From CAADGL01 sp964643885 (GTDB lineage Bacteria; Planctomycetota; Phycisphaerae; UBA1845; Fen-1342): a DNA stretch of 64,000 nt. The DNA lies in contig CAZXUI010000013.1 in the NCBI GenBank assembly GCA_964643885.1, positions 9,749-73,748 of the forward strand, read 5' to 3'. Position numbers and translations under genes: made by a program. The notes beneath the pieces are model-generated. The model was not told the DNA's origin. It saw only the letters and a list, made by a program, of their open reading frames with translations, and did no database searches. Every line of letters begins with the position of its first letter. Position 1 is the stretch's first letter. Below are positions 1 through 8,815 of this stretch, one piece after another.

Positions 1-43
1 CTTCCTGCTCAGCCGCCGCCTGGTCTATTACCGGGGAGCCTGA
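1..43 (+). CDS. C-terminal end of upstream ABC transporter permease (partial)
   Basis: The first bases read in frame 2 as FLLSRRLVYYRGA followed by TGA at 41-43, a basic tail typical of the cytoplasmic C-terminus of a binding-protein-dependent permease. It sits six bases before the start of a MalG-type permease, the usual order for the MalF/MalG pair of a carbohydrate ABC importer. Only the tail is visible, so the identity rests on context. Confidence 0.5.
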   Translation, partial: FLLSRRLVYYRGA

Positions 44-49
44 CGCCGC

Positions 50-895
50 ATGACCGCCCGCCGCACCAGAACGCTGACCACCGCCGCGACCTACGCCGCG
101 CTCGCGGCCGTCTGCCTGCTCTTCGTCCTGCCGCTGATCTGGATGTTGGCGCTGAGCTTCAAGCCCACGCACGAGGTGATGCGGACGCCGCCGACGTTCT
201 TCCCCGAGCAGCCGACGCTCGAGCCCTACGCCGCCGTCACCCGCTCGGAGAGCTTCGATTTCCTGCTCTACGCCCGCAACACGCTCATCATCACCGTGCT
301 CAGCCTGGCAGGCATGCTCATCTCCAGCTCGATCGCCGCCTACGGCTTCGCCCGCATCCGCTTCCCCGGCCGCGGCCTGATGTTCGGCATCTGCCTGGCC
401 ACGATGATGATCCCGTTTCCGGTGATCATGGTGCCGACCTACATCATCTTCAAACATCTCGGCTGGATCGGCACCTTCAAGCCGCTCTGGGTGCCGGCCT
501 TCTTCGGCTCGGCCTTCAACGTCTTCCTGCTGCGGCAGTTCTTCCTGGGAATCCCCGTCGAGCTCGAGGAATCCGCCCGCCTCGACGGCTGCTCCACCTG
601 GGGCTGCTTCTGGCACATCGCCCTCCCGCTGGCCAAGCCGGCCCTGGCCGTCGTGGCCCTCTTCCATTTTCTGACGACGTGGAACGACCTGGTCGGGCCG
701 CTGATTTACCTCTCGCACCAGGAGCAATACACGCTCGCGCTCGGGCTTCAGGCGCTCCAGAGCCGCGCCGGCGACACGCCCTGGAACCAGCTCATGGCCG
801 CCTCGACCTTGCTGATCCTGCCGGTGATCCTGCTGTTCCTGCTGGCGCAGGAGACCTTTGTCCGCGGCATCTCGACGACGGGGATCAAGGGGTAG
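50..895 (+). CDS. Carbohydrate ABC transporter permease, MalG/UgpE type
   Basis: Inner-membrane permease of an ABC sugar importer, 281 residues, the normal length for the MalG class. There is an N-terminal membrane segment (about residues 12-35) and several more hydrophobic segments. A clear EAA loop, EESARLDGCSTWGCFWHIALP, lies near residues 172-192; this is where the ATPase docks. The start ATG lies 6 bases after the stop of the preceding permease, so the two are probably co-transcribed and translationally coupled. No ATPase or binding protein is in view, so the substrate is unknown. The family assignment is firm; the sugar specificity is not assigned. Confidence 0.92.
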   Translation: MTARRTRTLTTAATYAALAAVCLLFVLPLIWMLALSFKPTHEVMRTPPTFFPEQPTLEPYAAVTRSESFDFLLYARNTLIITVLSLAGMLISSSIAAYGFARIRFPGRGLMFGICLATMMIPFPVIMVPTYIIFKHLGWIGTFKPLWVPAFFGSAFNVFLLRQFFLGIPVELEESARLDGCSTWGCFWHIALPLAKPALAVVALFHFLTTWNDLVGPLIYLSHQEQYTLALGLQALQSRAGDTPWNQLMAASTLLILPVILLFLLAQETFVRGISTTGIKG

Positions 896-978
896 GTAGA
901 ACGCGAGTGCACGCGCCCGCGCGCGTCAATCCTATGCCACAACGGACGCGTGCTCGGCACACCCTCTTTCGGGCGCCA

Positions 979-2691
979 TCAGGAGAAGACCGCCGGCGGG
1001 ACGCCCGCGCTGCCCGGCTTCGGCCGGCTCGCGTCGGCCGAGAGCGTCTCGTGCACGGCCGGCGCGCCCGGACCGACGAACCGCACGCTGGAGCGTGTGT
1101 CGCGCGCCAGCGGCCGGACGGCGGCCGATTCCTGCGTCGGGAAGGTGACCGTGAAGCTCGACCCCTTGCCCTTGCGCGAGCGGACGTAGATTCGCCCCCC
1201 GCTCTGCTCGACCACCTCGCGCACGATGGCCAGACCCAGCCCCGTCCCCGGAATCGCCGCCTCCAGCGCGTTATTGCCGCGCCGAAAGGCGTCGAAAACG
1301 GACCCGTTCTCCTCCGGCCGCACGATCTCGGCGATGCTCTGTGCGTCGAGCCCCATTCCCGTGTCGGTCACCGTCACGGCCACCTGGTCGCCCGGAAGCG
1401 GCGCCGCGTCGATGGCTTCCCGGGCATCGCCCTCGGCATATTCGCCGCTCTCCGGCCCGCCGACGCGCCGCCCGAGCTGATCGACCGCCGTCACCGGCCC
1501 GACCGTCACGGAGACGGTTCCCGGCCCCGGCGTGTACTTGATCGCGTTGTCCAGCAGGTTGCTCAGACAGTCCGTCAGGTCGGCCGGGTCGACCAGCGCG
1601 CTGGTCTCCGCATACTCGGGCAAATGCAGATCGAGCCGAACTCCCTTGCCCTCGGCCACGGCCGCGTAGCGGGTGCAGACTTCGCGGGCGACGCGGGCCA
1701 CGTCGCAGACGGAGTGCCGGTGACGGCTCGGATCGGCCCGCTGGACGCGCGCCAGCGTGAGCAGCTCCGTCACCTGCTGCACGCCTTCGCGGCAGCGCTG
1801 ACGGATTCGCTCGTAGGTGCGCGCGAGGGCCTCCGGCGGCACGACGCTGTCGGCCAGCAGCCCGGCCAGCGTCTCGATCGAGACCAGCGGCCCCTTGAGC
1901 TGGTGGGCGGCCACCTGGAGCAGCCGCGCCCGCCTCTGCTGGAGGTCCGCCATCGCCACGCCCGACTGCCGCAGCGCAGCGTGCGCCTCGTAGAGCTCGC
2001 GCTCGCGCCGCTCCAGCCGCCCTGTGATGTGCAGCGTGAAATAGAGCATCGCGAAGACGCCCGCGGCCATCACGACCAGCGCCGCGGCCACGTAATCGAT
2101 TCGCGCGTACAGCCCCGGTGAGGCCACCTGCGGCAGAAACTCGTAGTGAGGCGAAATCCAGCCGGACAGCTCGCCCACGCCGACCGCCGCGAACAGCAGC
2201 ACCGCCCAGGCGCCCTGCCCGACCGCGTGCCACGGCCGCAGCAGCAGCGCGCTGATGCTCATGTGAAGCAGGTAGAAGAGGGCCAGCGGATTCTCGACCC
2301 CGCCGGTGTAGCGCAGAATCAGCGTCAGCACGAGCAGGTCGACGCCCACCTGGGCGTTGGCGAACCGGAGCGCGCTGGGCGTGATGCGCGTCTCTTCGGC
2401 CGGCAGCCGCCGCAAGCGCTCGAGCAGCGAGCGCTCGACCGACATCCACACGAGGTTGACCAGCGCCAGCAGCAGGATGGGGACCACCACCAGCGGCGGG
2501 CGGACGGCGGCGGGGCTGATGAAGCGCTCCAGCGCCAGGGCGGCCAGCGCCACCGCCACGAACGCCCACCGCAGGCGGATGAACCAGTGCGACTCGAGCA
2601 GCGAGGTGAGCGCCCCGCTGCGCGCCTCTGCCCGCGGAGGCGGCGGGATCGGCGGCGAGATCGGCTCTCCGAGCGGGCCGAAGAGGGTCAC
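979..2691 (-). CDS. Membrane sensor histidine kinase
   Basis: Two-component sensor of 570 residues. About six membrane segments (near 42-58, 65-84, 115-127, 138-151, 160-175, 199-221) form the input region, without an obvious periplasmic domain. A short coiled linker leads to the DHp helix with phospho-acceptor His263 in AAHQLKGPL. The ATP-binding domain shows the N box (NLLDNAIKYTP, 378-388), a G1 motif (TDTGMGL) and the GTGLGLAIVREV box. It starts with GTG and overlaps the response regulator stop by 4 bases, indicating translational coupling. The last residues (GSAGVPPAVFS) are encoded by a short palindromic repeat found elsewhere in intergenic DNA, so the tail is probably a repeat insertion. 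The signal sensed is unknown. Confidence 0.92.
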   Translation of the reverse strand: MTLFGPLGEPISPPIPPPPRAEARSGALTSLLESHWFIRLRWAFVAVALAALALERFISPAAVRPPLVVVPILLLALVNLVWMSVERSLLERLRRLPAEETRITPSALRFANAQVGVDLLVLTLILRYTGGVENPLALFYLLHMSISALLLRPWHAVGQGAWAVLLFAAVGVGELSGWISPHYEFLPQVASPGLYARIDYVAAALVVMAAGVFAMLYFTLHITGRLERRERELYEAHAALRQSGVAMADLQQRRARLLQVAAHQLKGPLVSIETLAGLLADSVVPPEALARTYERIRQRCREGVQQVTELLTLARVQRADPSRHRHSVCDVARVAREVCTRYAAVAEGKGVRLDLHLPEYAETSALVDPADLTDCLSNLLDNAIKYTPGPGTVSVTVGPVTAVDQLGRRVGGPESGEYAEGDAREAIDAAPLPGDQVAVTVTDTGMGLDAQSIAEIVRPEENGSVFDAFRRGNNALEAAIPGTGLGLAIVREVVEQSGGRIYVRSRKGKGSSFTVTFPTQESAAVRPLARDTRSSVRFVGPGAPAVHETLSADASRPKPGSAGVPPAVFS

Positions 2692-3098
2692 GCACCTACC
2701 TCCCGCGAGCTCAGCGCGCGGCTGACCGCCTCGCGCAGCGTCGCGGCCTCGATCGGCTTCTCCAGGAAGCGCTCGACCGGCAGGAACTCCGTGCCCACGT
2801 CGTGGGCGAAATCGAACCCGAAGGACTGCCCCACCGCCGAGAGCACGATGATCGGAATCTCACGCAGCAGGGGGTCCTTGCGAATCTCGTAGACGAGGTG
2901 AAATCCCTCCGTCGGCGAGGCCATCATGATGTCCAGTAGCAGCACGTCCGGCGGGTCGGCCCGCATCGCGTCCAAGCCGGCCGGACCGGTCGATGCACAC
3001 TCGACTCGGCAGCCCTCCGGCTCGAGGATCATCTTCACCGCGTCGTGCACCAGCGGGTCGTCGTCGATCGTCAGTACATGCGCCTTGCTTTCCTTCAT
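2688..3098 (-). CDS. Single-domain response regulator
   Basis: A 136-residue CheY-like receiver with no output domain. The acidic pocket (IDDDP, residues 11-15), phospho-acceptor Asp56 in VLLLD, Ser87 in IVLSAVG and Lys114 in FLEKPIE are all present. The reading frame is open far upstream into the citrate synthase gene, but the receiver begins at MKESKAHV, so 3098 is chosen. It ends on the GTGA overlap with the histidine kinase, its likely partner. Lacking an output domain, it probably acts by protein contact or within a phosphorelay. Confidence 0.9.
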   Translation of the reverse strand: MKESKAHVLTIDDDPLVHDAVKMILEPEGCRVECASTGPAGLDAMRADPPDVLLLDIMMASPTEGFHLVYEIRKDPLLREIPIIVLSAVGQSFGFDFAHDVGTEFLPVERFLEKPIEAATLREAVSRALSSREVGA

Positions 3099-3130
3099 CG
3101 CGGCGTCTCCATGCGCACGCCCAGGTCGGC

Positions 3131-4408
3131 CTACGCGCCCACCTGCGCCTTGATCCACTCTGTCGTCACGGACTTCGGACGCGTGATCGGCGCGCCGATT
3201 CCACGGCTCAGCACCAGTTGCGCCAGCAGCCCCAGCGCCCGCGAGACCGCGAACACAACCGTGTAGTAGCTCAGCTCCGTCAGGCCGAAGTGATACAGCA
3301 GCGCCCCGCTGCCCGCGTCGACGTTCGGCCACGGGTTTTTGGCCTTGCCCTGCTCGCGCAGGACGCCCGGCACGACCTTGAACGCCAGGTCCATGATCTG
3401 AAGCAGCGGGCTGCCGCGGCCGACGCGCTGCGCGAACGCGTGCAGCGCCTCGAAGCGCGGGTCCGTGCAGCGCAGCACGGCGTGCCCGTAGCCCGGCACG
3501 ACGCGGCCGCTCTCGAGCAGCCTCCAGCAGTACTGCTTGAACTGCTCCTCGCTCGGCACCCCGCCGAACTCGCGCTGCACATCCAGCAGAAAGCCCACGC
3601 ACTCCTGGCTCGCCAGGCCGTGCAGCGGGCCCGCCAGCCCGTCGAGACCGGCCGACACCGCGTAATACGGGTCCGCCAGCGACGACCCCACCACGTGGCA
3701 CGTGAACGCACTCACGTTTCCGCCTTCGTGGTCGCAGTGCAGCGTCAGATACAGCCGCATCAGCTCCGCGAACCTGCCCGTCGGGTCCGGTATCCCCAGC
3801 AGATGCGCGTAGCCCGCCGCCCAGTCCAGTTTCGGGTTCGGCGGCAGGGGGTCTCCCTTGCCAAAGCGCAGCCGATAGACGGCCGCCGCGATTGCCGGCA
3901 GCTTGGCCAGCAGTTGCAGCGCATCCTCCAGCACCGGCACCCAGTACTCGTCCTTGCGCAGGCCGGCCGAGTAGCGCTCGCGGAAGCGCGAGTCCCGCTC
4001 GAGGGCCACGATGGCCGCGTCCAGCATCTCCATCGGATGCGCGTCGCCGGGCAGGTCGCGAAGCACGCGCCAGATGTAGTCCGGGACGTACGCCCGCTCG
4101 CGCAGATCGCCCTGAAGCGCCGCCAGCGCCTGGGCGTCCGGCAGCTCACCGGTGCACAGCAGGTAGAAGATTTCCTCCGGCAGGCGGTCGGTCAGCTCGC
4201 TGATCGGCCGGCCGCGGATCAGCAGACCGCGGTTCGGGTCCACATCCGACGTGTCGCAGACCAGGCCGCGTACGTCGCGCATGCCGCCGTACGCCTGGGC
4301 GACCGTAACCTGCGAGATGACTTTGTCGCCGTGGTTGGCGACCAGCTTGCGAATCTCTTCGCGCCAGGCGGGGATTTTCTCCGTGAGCTTGGACTGCAAG
4401 GTCGACAT
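3131..4408 (-). CDS. gltA: Citrate synthase, mitochondrial (eukaryotic-type) family
   Basis: Condenses acetyl-CoA with oxaloacetate at the entry of the TCA cycle; cytoplasmic. The 425-residue protein carries the catalytic triad as His263 (GPLHGLASQE), His309 (VPGYGHAVLR) and Asp364 (PNVDAGSG). The segments HCDHEGGNVSAFTCHVVGS and YYTVVFAVSRALG match the mitochondrial-type family rather than the hexameric GltA of enterobacteria; this is from memory of the family signatures. The start is ATG, and the first residues (MSTLQSKLTEKIPAWREEI) align with the mature eukaryotic enzyme without a targeting peptide. It lies 32 bases upstream of the response regulator on the same strand, so a three-gene transcript is possible. 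Confidence 0.93.
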   Translation of the reverse strand: MSTLQSKLTEKIPAWREEIRKLVANHGDKVISQVTVAQAYGGMRDVRGLVCDTSDVDPNRGLLIRGRPISELTDRLPEEIFYLLCTGELPDAQALAALQGDLRERAYVPDYIWRVLRDLPGDAHPMEMLDAAIVALERDSRFRERYSAGLRKDEYWVPVLEDALQLLAKLPAIAAAVYRLRFGKGDPLPPNPKLDWAAGYAHLLGIPDPTGRFAELMRLYLTLHCDHEGGNVSAFTCHVVGSSLADPYYAVSAGLDGLAGPLHGLASQECVGFLLDVQREFGGVPSEEQFKQYCWRLLESGRVVPGYGHAVLRCTDPRFEALHAFAQRVGRGSPLLQIMDLAFKVVPGVLREQGKAKNPWPNVDAGSGALLYHFGLTELSYYTVVFAVSRALGLLAQLVLSRGIGAPITRPKSVTTEWIKAQVGA

Positions 4409-4912
4409 GTTCTGCGTCCCCTCGCCAGCAGCACCGCGCGGGCCCTGGTGCGCCCGCCCGGCTTCCGGCTATGCCGGACAGGCCCGGCGGAGCCCGGGCG
4501 GTACGGCCGGCGGAAAGTGGTTGAACAGGGCGCGCACCATGAAATCCACCTGGCAAGGCTTGTGCCGCGCGAAGCCAAAGCCGGACGGAGGGGGTTGAGA
4601 ACGGTGCGATCCGCCGCTGGGACCCCGTAAACGGGGCGATTGGCCCCGCCGGCTGACCCGGACCGCTGCTGAAACCCCGCGTACGGGGCCGCGGGGCGGC
4701 CGGCCCGGCAGCATGGGTATCCGGAACTGTGTGAGGACCCGCACCCGGGGCCGGATGGTGCGCAGAAAAAGCGACGCGGCCCGCATTTCTGCGAGCCGCG
4801 CCGCCGCTGTCGGATCCCGATCCTCAGTTCTGCTTTCGAGCCGGCCGTCCGGCGGCGCCGGAGGAGTAACTTCAGCCGCCGGCCGGCTCGTCGTCGCCTG
4901 GTTCGCCCGGTG
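4409..4912. other. Non-coding interval rich in short palindromes
   Basis: No convincing reading frame lies between the flagellin stop and the citrate synthase start. The DNA is packed with short perfect palindromes: CCCCGTAAACGGGG at 4623-4636, CCCCGCGTACGGGG at 4675-4688, and GC-rich hairpins around 4463-4500. It probably contains the citrate synthase promoter, but no clear -35/-10 pair was found. Confidence 0.5.
4838..4889 (-). terminator. Long inverted repeat after the distal flagellin gene (possible terminator)
   Basis: GAGCCGGCC at 4838-4846 is matched by GGCCGGCTC at 4881-4889, with inner GC-rich complementarity. It lies about 25 bases beyond the flagellin stop codon. There is no U-tract on either side, so it may be a factor-dependent end or an mRNA-stabilising stem rather than an intrinsic terminator. 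Confidence 0.35.
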
Positions 4913-6331
4913 TTACCCGAGCAGCGCCAGCACGCTCTGCGGCTGGGCGTTGGCGATCCGCAGCACGTTCGTGGCCGACTGCACCAGGATCTGCGCCCGC
5001 GTCAGGCTGCTGGTCTCGGTCGCGAAGTCGGTGTCGCGGATGGCGCTTTCGGCCGCGGTCGTGTTCTCGAGCGTGATGTCGAGCGAGTTGGACATCGTGT
5101 CCAGAATGTTCTTCTGGAAGCCGCCCAGCCGCCCGCGCAGCTCGGCCACCTGCGTCTGCGCCGCCCGCAGGATGCGCTGTGCGGTGGCGTAGTTCGCGGT
5201 CGCCAGGGCGTTGGCTTCGCCGCTGCCGAGCGAAGACAGGTAGCCGATCGAACCGGTCCCGAGGCTGCTGCTCGAGACGTTCTGAAGGCCGATGCTCTCC
5301 TGCCCCGTGAGCGAGACGGTCGGCGTGATCATGAAGTCCGCGCCGCCGCCGGTGATGTTGAAGCTGCTCGAGCCCACGGTCGTGGCGAACGTGGCCGTCA
5401 GGTCCGCACGCAGGCTCAGCGACGCCGTCTGGAGCCGGATGTTCAGGCCGTCCGCGGTGGCTGCGATACCGTTGACCAGCGCGCTCACGTCGCGGCCGAA
5501 GTCCTTGTTGCTGCCCGCATCGCCGCCGGTCACGTTGAACGTGCCCGTCAGGGCCTTGACCGAGACGAACTGCTTGGAGCCGTACTCGGTGCTCGTGAAG
5601 CGCAGCGCGCTGCCGCTCACGTACGCCGACACGCCCGTCAGGTCGCGGCTCTGGTTGACGGCCGCGGCCACGTCCGCGATCGCCGCGCCCGACGTGAAGC
5701 TGAGCACTTCCGTGCCGAGTTTGCCCGAGACCTCGATCGTCGTCGTGCCGGCCCCGGTCGCCGAGGCGTTGTACGCCAGCGACGCGAGCTGCGCCGAAGC
5801 CGTGACCTCGACGACCACGTCGCGGTAGCCGCCGGTCGGAATCCGGGCGCCGTAGATATTCACCGAGGAGAAGTTCGAGCTGTTCACGCCCGAGGTGGTG
5901 TAGTCCAGCTCGCCGCTCAGCAGCTTGCGGCCGTTGAACTCGGTCGAGGCCGCGATCCGGTTGATCGAGGCCAGGATCGAGTCGATGTCGGCCTGGTTCG
6001 CGTCGCGCTCGGCCTCGGAGATGCCGGCTTCGTTGGCGCTGCGGTCGACCAGCGTCTCCAGGTCGGTCAGCAGCCGGTTGACTTCGTTCAGGCCGCTCTC
6101 GGCGACCGAGACGACGTTATTGGCCCGCACGATGTTGTACTGGGCCGCGTTGATCGCCGTGATCTGCGCCCGCAACCCCTCGGACGCGATCAGCCCGGCC
6201 GGGTCATCCGCGCCGGTGTTGATCCGCAGACCCGTGCTCAGACGGGTCAGCGAGAGATTCAGCATGTTGTTCTGCCGGCTGTACACGCGGGCTGCAACCA
6301 TCGCCGGAATGTTGCTGTTGATGCGGCTCAT
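4913..6331 (-). CDS. fliC: Flagellin (distal copy)
   Basis: Structural subunit of the flagellar filament, exported by the flagellar type III system. The 472-residue protein has the conserved N-terminal D0/D1 helices (MSRINSNIPAMVAARVYSRQ, then LSTGLRINTGADDPAGLIASE) and the C-terminal D1/D0 helices ending in NAQPQSVLALLG. The middle (about 150-380) is the variable surface-exposed part, with hook-IN-like segments. It is the second of two adjacent flagellins on the same strand. The Shine-Dalgarno-like CGGAGG lies about 10 bases before the ATG. The symbol is generic; it cannot be said which copy is the main filament subunit. Confidence 0.95.
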   Translation of the reverse strand: MSRINSNIPAMVAARVYSRQNNMLNLSLTRLSTGLRINTGADDPAGLIASEGLRAQITAINAAQYNIVRANNVVSVAESGLNEVNRLLTDLETLVDRSANEAGISEAERDANQADIDSILASINRIAASTEFNGRKLLSGELDYTTSGVNSSNFSSVNIYGARIPTGGYRDVVVEVTASAQLASLAYNASATGAGTTTIEVSGKLGTEVLSFTSGAAIADVAAAVNQSRDLTGVSAYVSGSALRFTSTEYGSKQFVSVKALTGTFNVTGGDAGSNKDFGRDVSALVNGIAATADGLNIRLQTASLSLRADLTATFATTVGSSSFNITGGGADFMITPTVSLTGQESIGLQNVSSSSLGTGSIGYLSSLGSGEANALATANYATAQRILRAAQTQVAELRGRLGGFQKNILDTMSNSLDITLENTTAAESAIRDTDFATETSSLTRAQILVQSATNVLRIANAQPQSVLALLG

Positions 6332-6652
6332 TGGACGTGTGCCTCCGAAGGCTGTTCTCTCCGACTCGTCGTCGGATCACTCCGGCCGGGTGCTTGCCGC
6401 GCACCGGCCAAACTCTCTGCCCAACGCGACTCGTCGAAGTCACCGCCGGCTCCTCAGCCGGCCGTTGGACCGTTCGATTCGCAGTGGGCATCGACTTCGG
6501 GTGGCGGGCCCTTTAATAGACCGGGGCCTCTGTCAAGTCAGCGCGGGAGAAATCGCCGGCCGACCGGTTCCGAGTTATCGGAGGACCGGCCGGCCGGGAC
6601 GGTGGCGGTGTGTATTCTCGGGCCGTGCCCGGCCCGCGGGTCTTTGCTGCGC
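6332..6652. other. Interval between the two flagellin genes
   Basis: A 321-base spacer with no gene. The minus strand holds a TTGACA at 6530-6535 (upstream side), but no -10 at a normal distance. A bulged inverted repeat (GGCCGGGTGC / GCGCACCGGCC, about 6393-6418) would lie in the leader of the distal flagellin mRNA. A separate promoter or regulated leader for the distal flagellin is likely but not proven. Confidence 0.4.
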
Positions 6653-8092
6653 CTAGCCCAGCAGCCGCAGGACGTTCTGCGGCGTCTGCTGCGCCAGGGC
6701 CAGGACCGAGGTGCCCGCGCTGACCAGGATCTGGTTGCGGGCGAGCTGCGACGTTTCATAGGCGAAGTCCGCGTCGCGGATGGTCGACTCCGACGCCGCC
6801 AGGTTCTCCATCGTGATCGTGAGCTGGTTGGCGTTCGTGTCGAGCGTGTTCTTCTCGAACGAGCCGAGCCGCCCGCGCAGCACGGCCACCTGGCGGATCG
6901 CTTCCTTGACGATCGACTGTGCCTCGGCCGACTTGCTCTTGATCAGCGAGTAGTCGCCGTCGGACTGGATCTGCGAGAGGAAGCCGACGGCGGTGTTTCC
7001 CAGGCGCGAGGCGGCCACCGACTGCACGCCGATGTTCACCTGGAGGTTGCTGTTGACCTCCGGTCCCACCTGGAACAGCGCTCCGCCGCTGGTGATCGCG
7101 AACGAGGTCGTGCCGACGCCGAAGTTGCGATTCAGCGTGAGCTGCATGTCGAGCACGGCCGTCTTGAGCGTAAGCGTGTTGCCGTCGCCCAGCGTCTGGG
7201 CGCCATTGATGAGGGCGGTGGCATCGCGGCCCTCGTCATCCTGGTCGATGATCGTGCCGGCCTGGTCGCGGTAGGTGGTGAACTGTCCGCCGCCTGGCAG
7301 GGCCTTGACCGAGATGAACTGGCGGCTGCCCAGGTCGCGGCTCATCAGCGAGAAGCCGGCCTGGGGCGAGGCTGCGCTGAGCAGGGCGGCGCTGACGCCG
7401 GTGGCATCGCGGACGAGATTGATGGCCTCGATCATGCGGGAGGCGGTGGTGCCGGAGGCGAAGTTGAGGGTGGTCACGCCGACCGGTCCGCGAATCTCGA
7501 TCGAGACGCTGTTGTTGACGGCCGAGGTCGGATAGAAGAGCTGGGCCGGCTGGGCCGACTGGATCACCTCGACGTTGACGGGGATGTAGGGCTGCGTGCC
7601 GAACTGCACGCCGTGGATCGCCAGCGTGTCGACAATGCTGTCATTGACGCCGCTGGTGATGTAGTCGAGCGAGCCGTTGAGCAGGTGCCGCCCGGCGAAG
7701 GTCGTGGTGTTGGCGATGCGGGTGATGCTCTCGATCGCCGAGTCGACCTGGAGCTGGTTCGCGCGGATCTCGTCTTCGGACAGCGCGCCGGTGTTTGCCG
7801 CCTCGACGATCAGGTCCTGGATGTCGTTCAGCAGCCGGGCGATCTCGTCCAGCGACCCCTCGGTCGTGGCGATGATGTTGCTGGCCCGCTGCGTGTTGAC
7901 GATCGCCTGGTTGACCGCCTGAATCTCGGAGCGCAGCCGCTCCGAGGCGATCAGGCCGGCGGGGTCGTCGGCACCCCGCGTGATCCGCAGCCCGCTGGAC
8001 AGCCGTTGAATCGTGCTGTTGAGCTGCTTGTACGAGCCGCCCAGGTGCCGCTGCGCGACCATTGCTCCGATGTTCGTGTTAATACGAGCCAT
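6653..8092 (-). CDS. fliC: Flagellin (proximal copy)
   Basis: Filament subunit of 479 residues, a paralogue of the neighbouring copy. The N-terminus (MARINTNIGAMVAQRHLGGS, LSSGLRITRGADDPAGLIASERLRSE) and C-terminus (QTPQNVLRLLG) are canonical D0/D1 helices; the centre (about 150-390) has diverged from the other copy. The frame is open upstream, but a strong AAGGAGG lies 7 bases before the ATG at 8092 and the flagellin signature starts there. It lies directly downstream of csrA. GGA-containing translation signals, like the one in this Shine-Dalgarno region, are the usual CsrA targets, so repression by CsrA is plausible. Confidence 0.95.
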   Translation of the reverse strand: MARINTNIGAMVAQRHLGGSYKQLNSTIQRLSSGLRITRGADDPAGLIASERLRSEIQAVNQAIVNTQRASNIIATTEGSLDEIARLLNDIQDLIVEAANTGALSEDEIRANQLQVDSAIESITRIANTTTFAGRHLLNGSLDYITSGVNDSIVDTLAIHGVQFGTQPYIPVNVEVIQSAQPAQLFYPTSAVNNSVSIEIRGPVGVTTLNFASGTTASRMIEAINLVRDATGVSAALLSAASPQAGFSLMSRDLGSRQFISVKALPGGGQFTTYRDQAGTIIDQDDEGRDATALINGAQTLGDGNTLTLKTAVLDMQLTLNRNFGVGTTSFAITSGGALFQVGPEVNSNLQVNIGVQSVAASRLGNTAVGFLSQIQSDGDYSLIKSKSAEAQSIVKEAIRQVAVLRGRLGSFEKNTLDTNANQLTITMENLAASESTIRDADFAYETSQLARNQILVSAGTSVLALAQQTPQNVLRLLG

Positions 8093-8242
8093 TAGCCATC
8101 CTCCTTGAACGGTTCGTGGCTGAGAAAGCTGGTTGGGTTGTTGAAAGCGGATTCCACCCGGCCGGGTGCCGTTCGCACGATCCGCAGGCCGAGACCCGCG
8201 CTGCACTGCACCGGCCGGTAACTCGAGGCGGGGTAGAGAGGG

Positions 8243-8530
8243 TCAGCGCCGCTTGTGCGGCGTTCGCGCCGAGCCCGCTGAGCCCAACGGGGAATTGCCG
8301 GCCGCCGGCACCCCGGAGCCGCCCAGCTCCGTCAGGTCGTCGGCCGATATGCCCGAGGCCTTGCGGTTCTCGCGCTGAATCGCGTCGTAGACTTCCTTGC
8401 GGTGAACGGGGATCTCGGAGGGCGCCATAATTCCCAGCCGTACCTTGTCCCCACGAATATCGACGATCGTGATCTGGACGTTGTCGCCGATCATGATGGA
8501 TTCGTCGCGTTGCCTTGAGAGCACCAACAT
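8243..8530 (-). CDS. csrA: Carbon storage/translation regulator CsrA
   Basis: RNA-binding post-transcriptional regulator that blocks ribosome binding at GGA motifs. Residues 1-60 (MLVLSRQRDESIMIGDNVQI, VRLGIMAPSEIPVHRKEVYDAI) are a full CsrA domain with the basic VHRKEVY segment used in RNA contact. A further 35 residues, low-complexity and ending in PHKRR, extend beyond the usual 60-75. The gene follows fliW and precedes two flagellins, the arrangement in which FliW sequesters CsrA until flagellin binds FliW. Its own Shine-Dalgarno (AGGAAGGAG) contains two GGA motifs, consistent with autoregulation. Confidence 0.96.
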   Translation of the reverse strand: MLVLSRQRDESIMIGDNVQITIVDIRGDKVRLGIMAPSEIPVHRKEVYDAIQRENRKASGISADDLTELGGSGVPAAGNSPLGSAGSARTPHKRR

Positions 8531-8638
8531 CCGCGGCTCCTTCCTGGGTTATGCCGATGCACTGTGGTTCGCAGCCTTGAGCTCCCGTCCGGTCCGGCCC
8601 GCACGCTCCCGCGGCGGTCCATGTCCGGAGGCTCGGGG

Positions 8639-8660
8639 GGGGCGGGAGATCCTCCGCCCC
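8639..8660 (-). promoter_or_regulatory. GC hairpin with AGGA loop in csrA leader (candidate CsrA site)
   Basis: On the minus strand a stem of GGGGCGG against CCGCCCC (with one extra base) closes a loop containing AGGAT. A GGA in a hairpin loop is the classical high-affinity CsrA site. It lies about 110 bases upstream of the csrA start, between the predicted promoter and the gene. The binding role is inferred. Confidence 0.4.
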
Positions 8661-8766
8661 GCGTGCGGGTCCCGTGCCGGCCTGGCCCGCACACCCTGCG
8701 CCGCAAAGCGGCCGCCCGCGACGGCGAACCTCTGCGCGAGCCCGAGTTTCAATCCTGCAACCGTGC

Positions 8767-8772
8767 ATTATA
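8767..8772 (-). promoter_or_regulatory. Perfect -10 hexamer upstream of csrA
   Basis: The minus strand reads TATAAT at 8772-8767. A -35 is weak (GTGTCA about 16 bases upstream). Transcription from here would give csrA a leader of about 230 bases, separate from the fliW transcript. Confidence 0.5.
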
Positions 8773-8815
8773 GTCGACCTTGCATCCTTGACACCAGACG
8801 ATCTCGCAGCGGCCC

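Noticed and set aside
3098..3701. N-terminal domain of the response regulator
   Set aside because: The upstream part of the frame is the out-of-frame citrate synthase gene; the receiver domain starts at 3098.
6505..6536. TTGACA promoter for the distal flagellin
   Set aside because: The nearest -10-like TATTAA is only 12 bases away and no hexamer stands at 16-18 bases.
4910..8095. A 1061-residue plus-strand frame opposite the flagellins
   Set aside because: It is the antisense shadow of two clear flagellin genes; Arg/Ala/Gly/Asp-rich with no domain.
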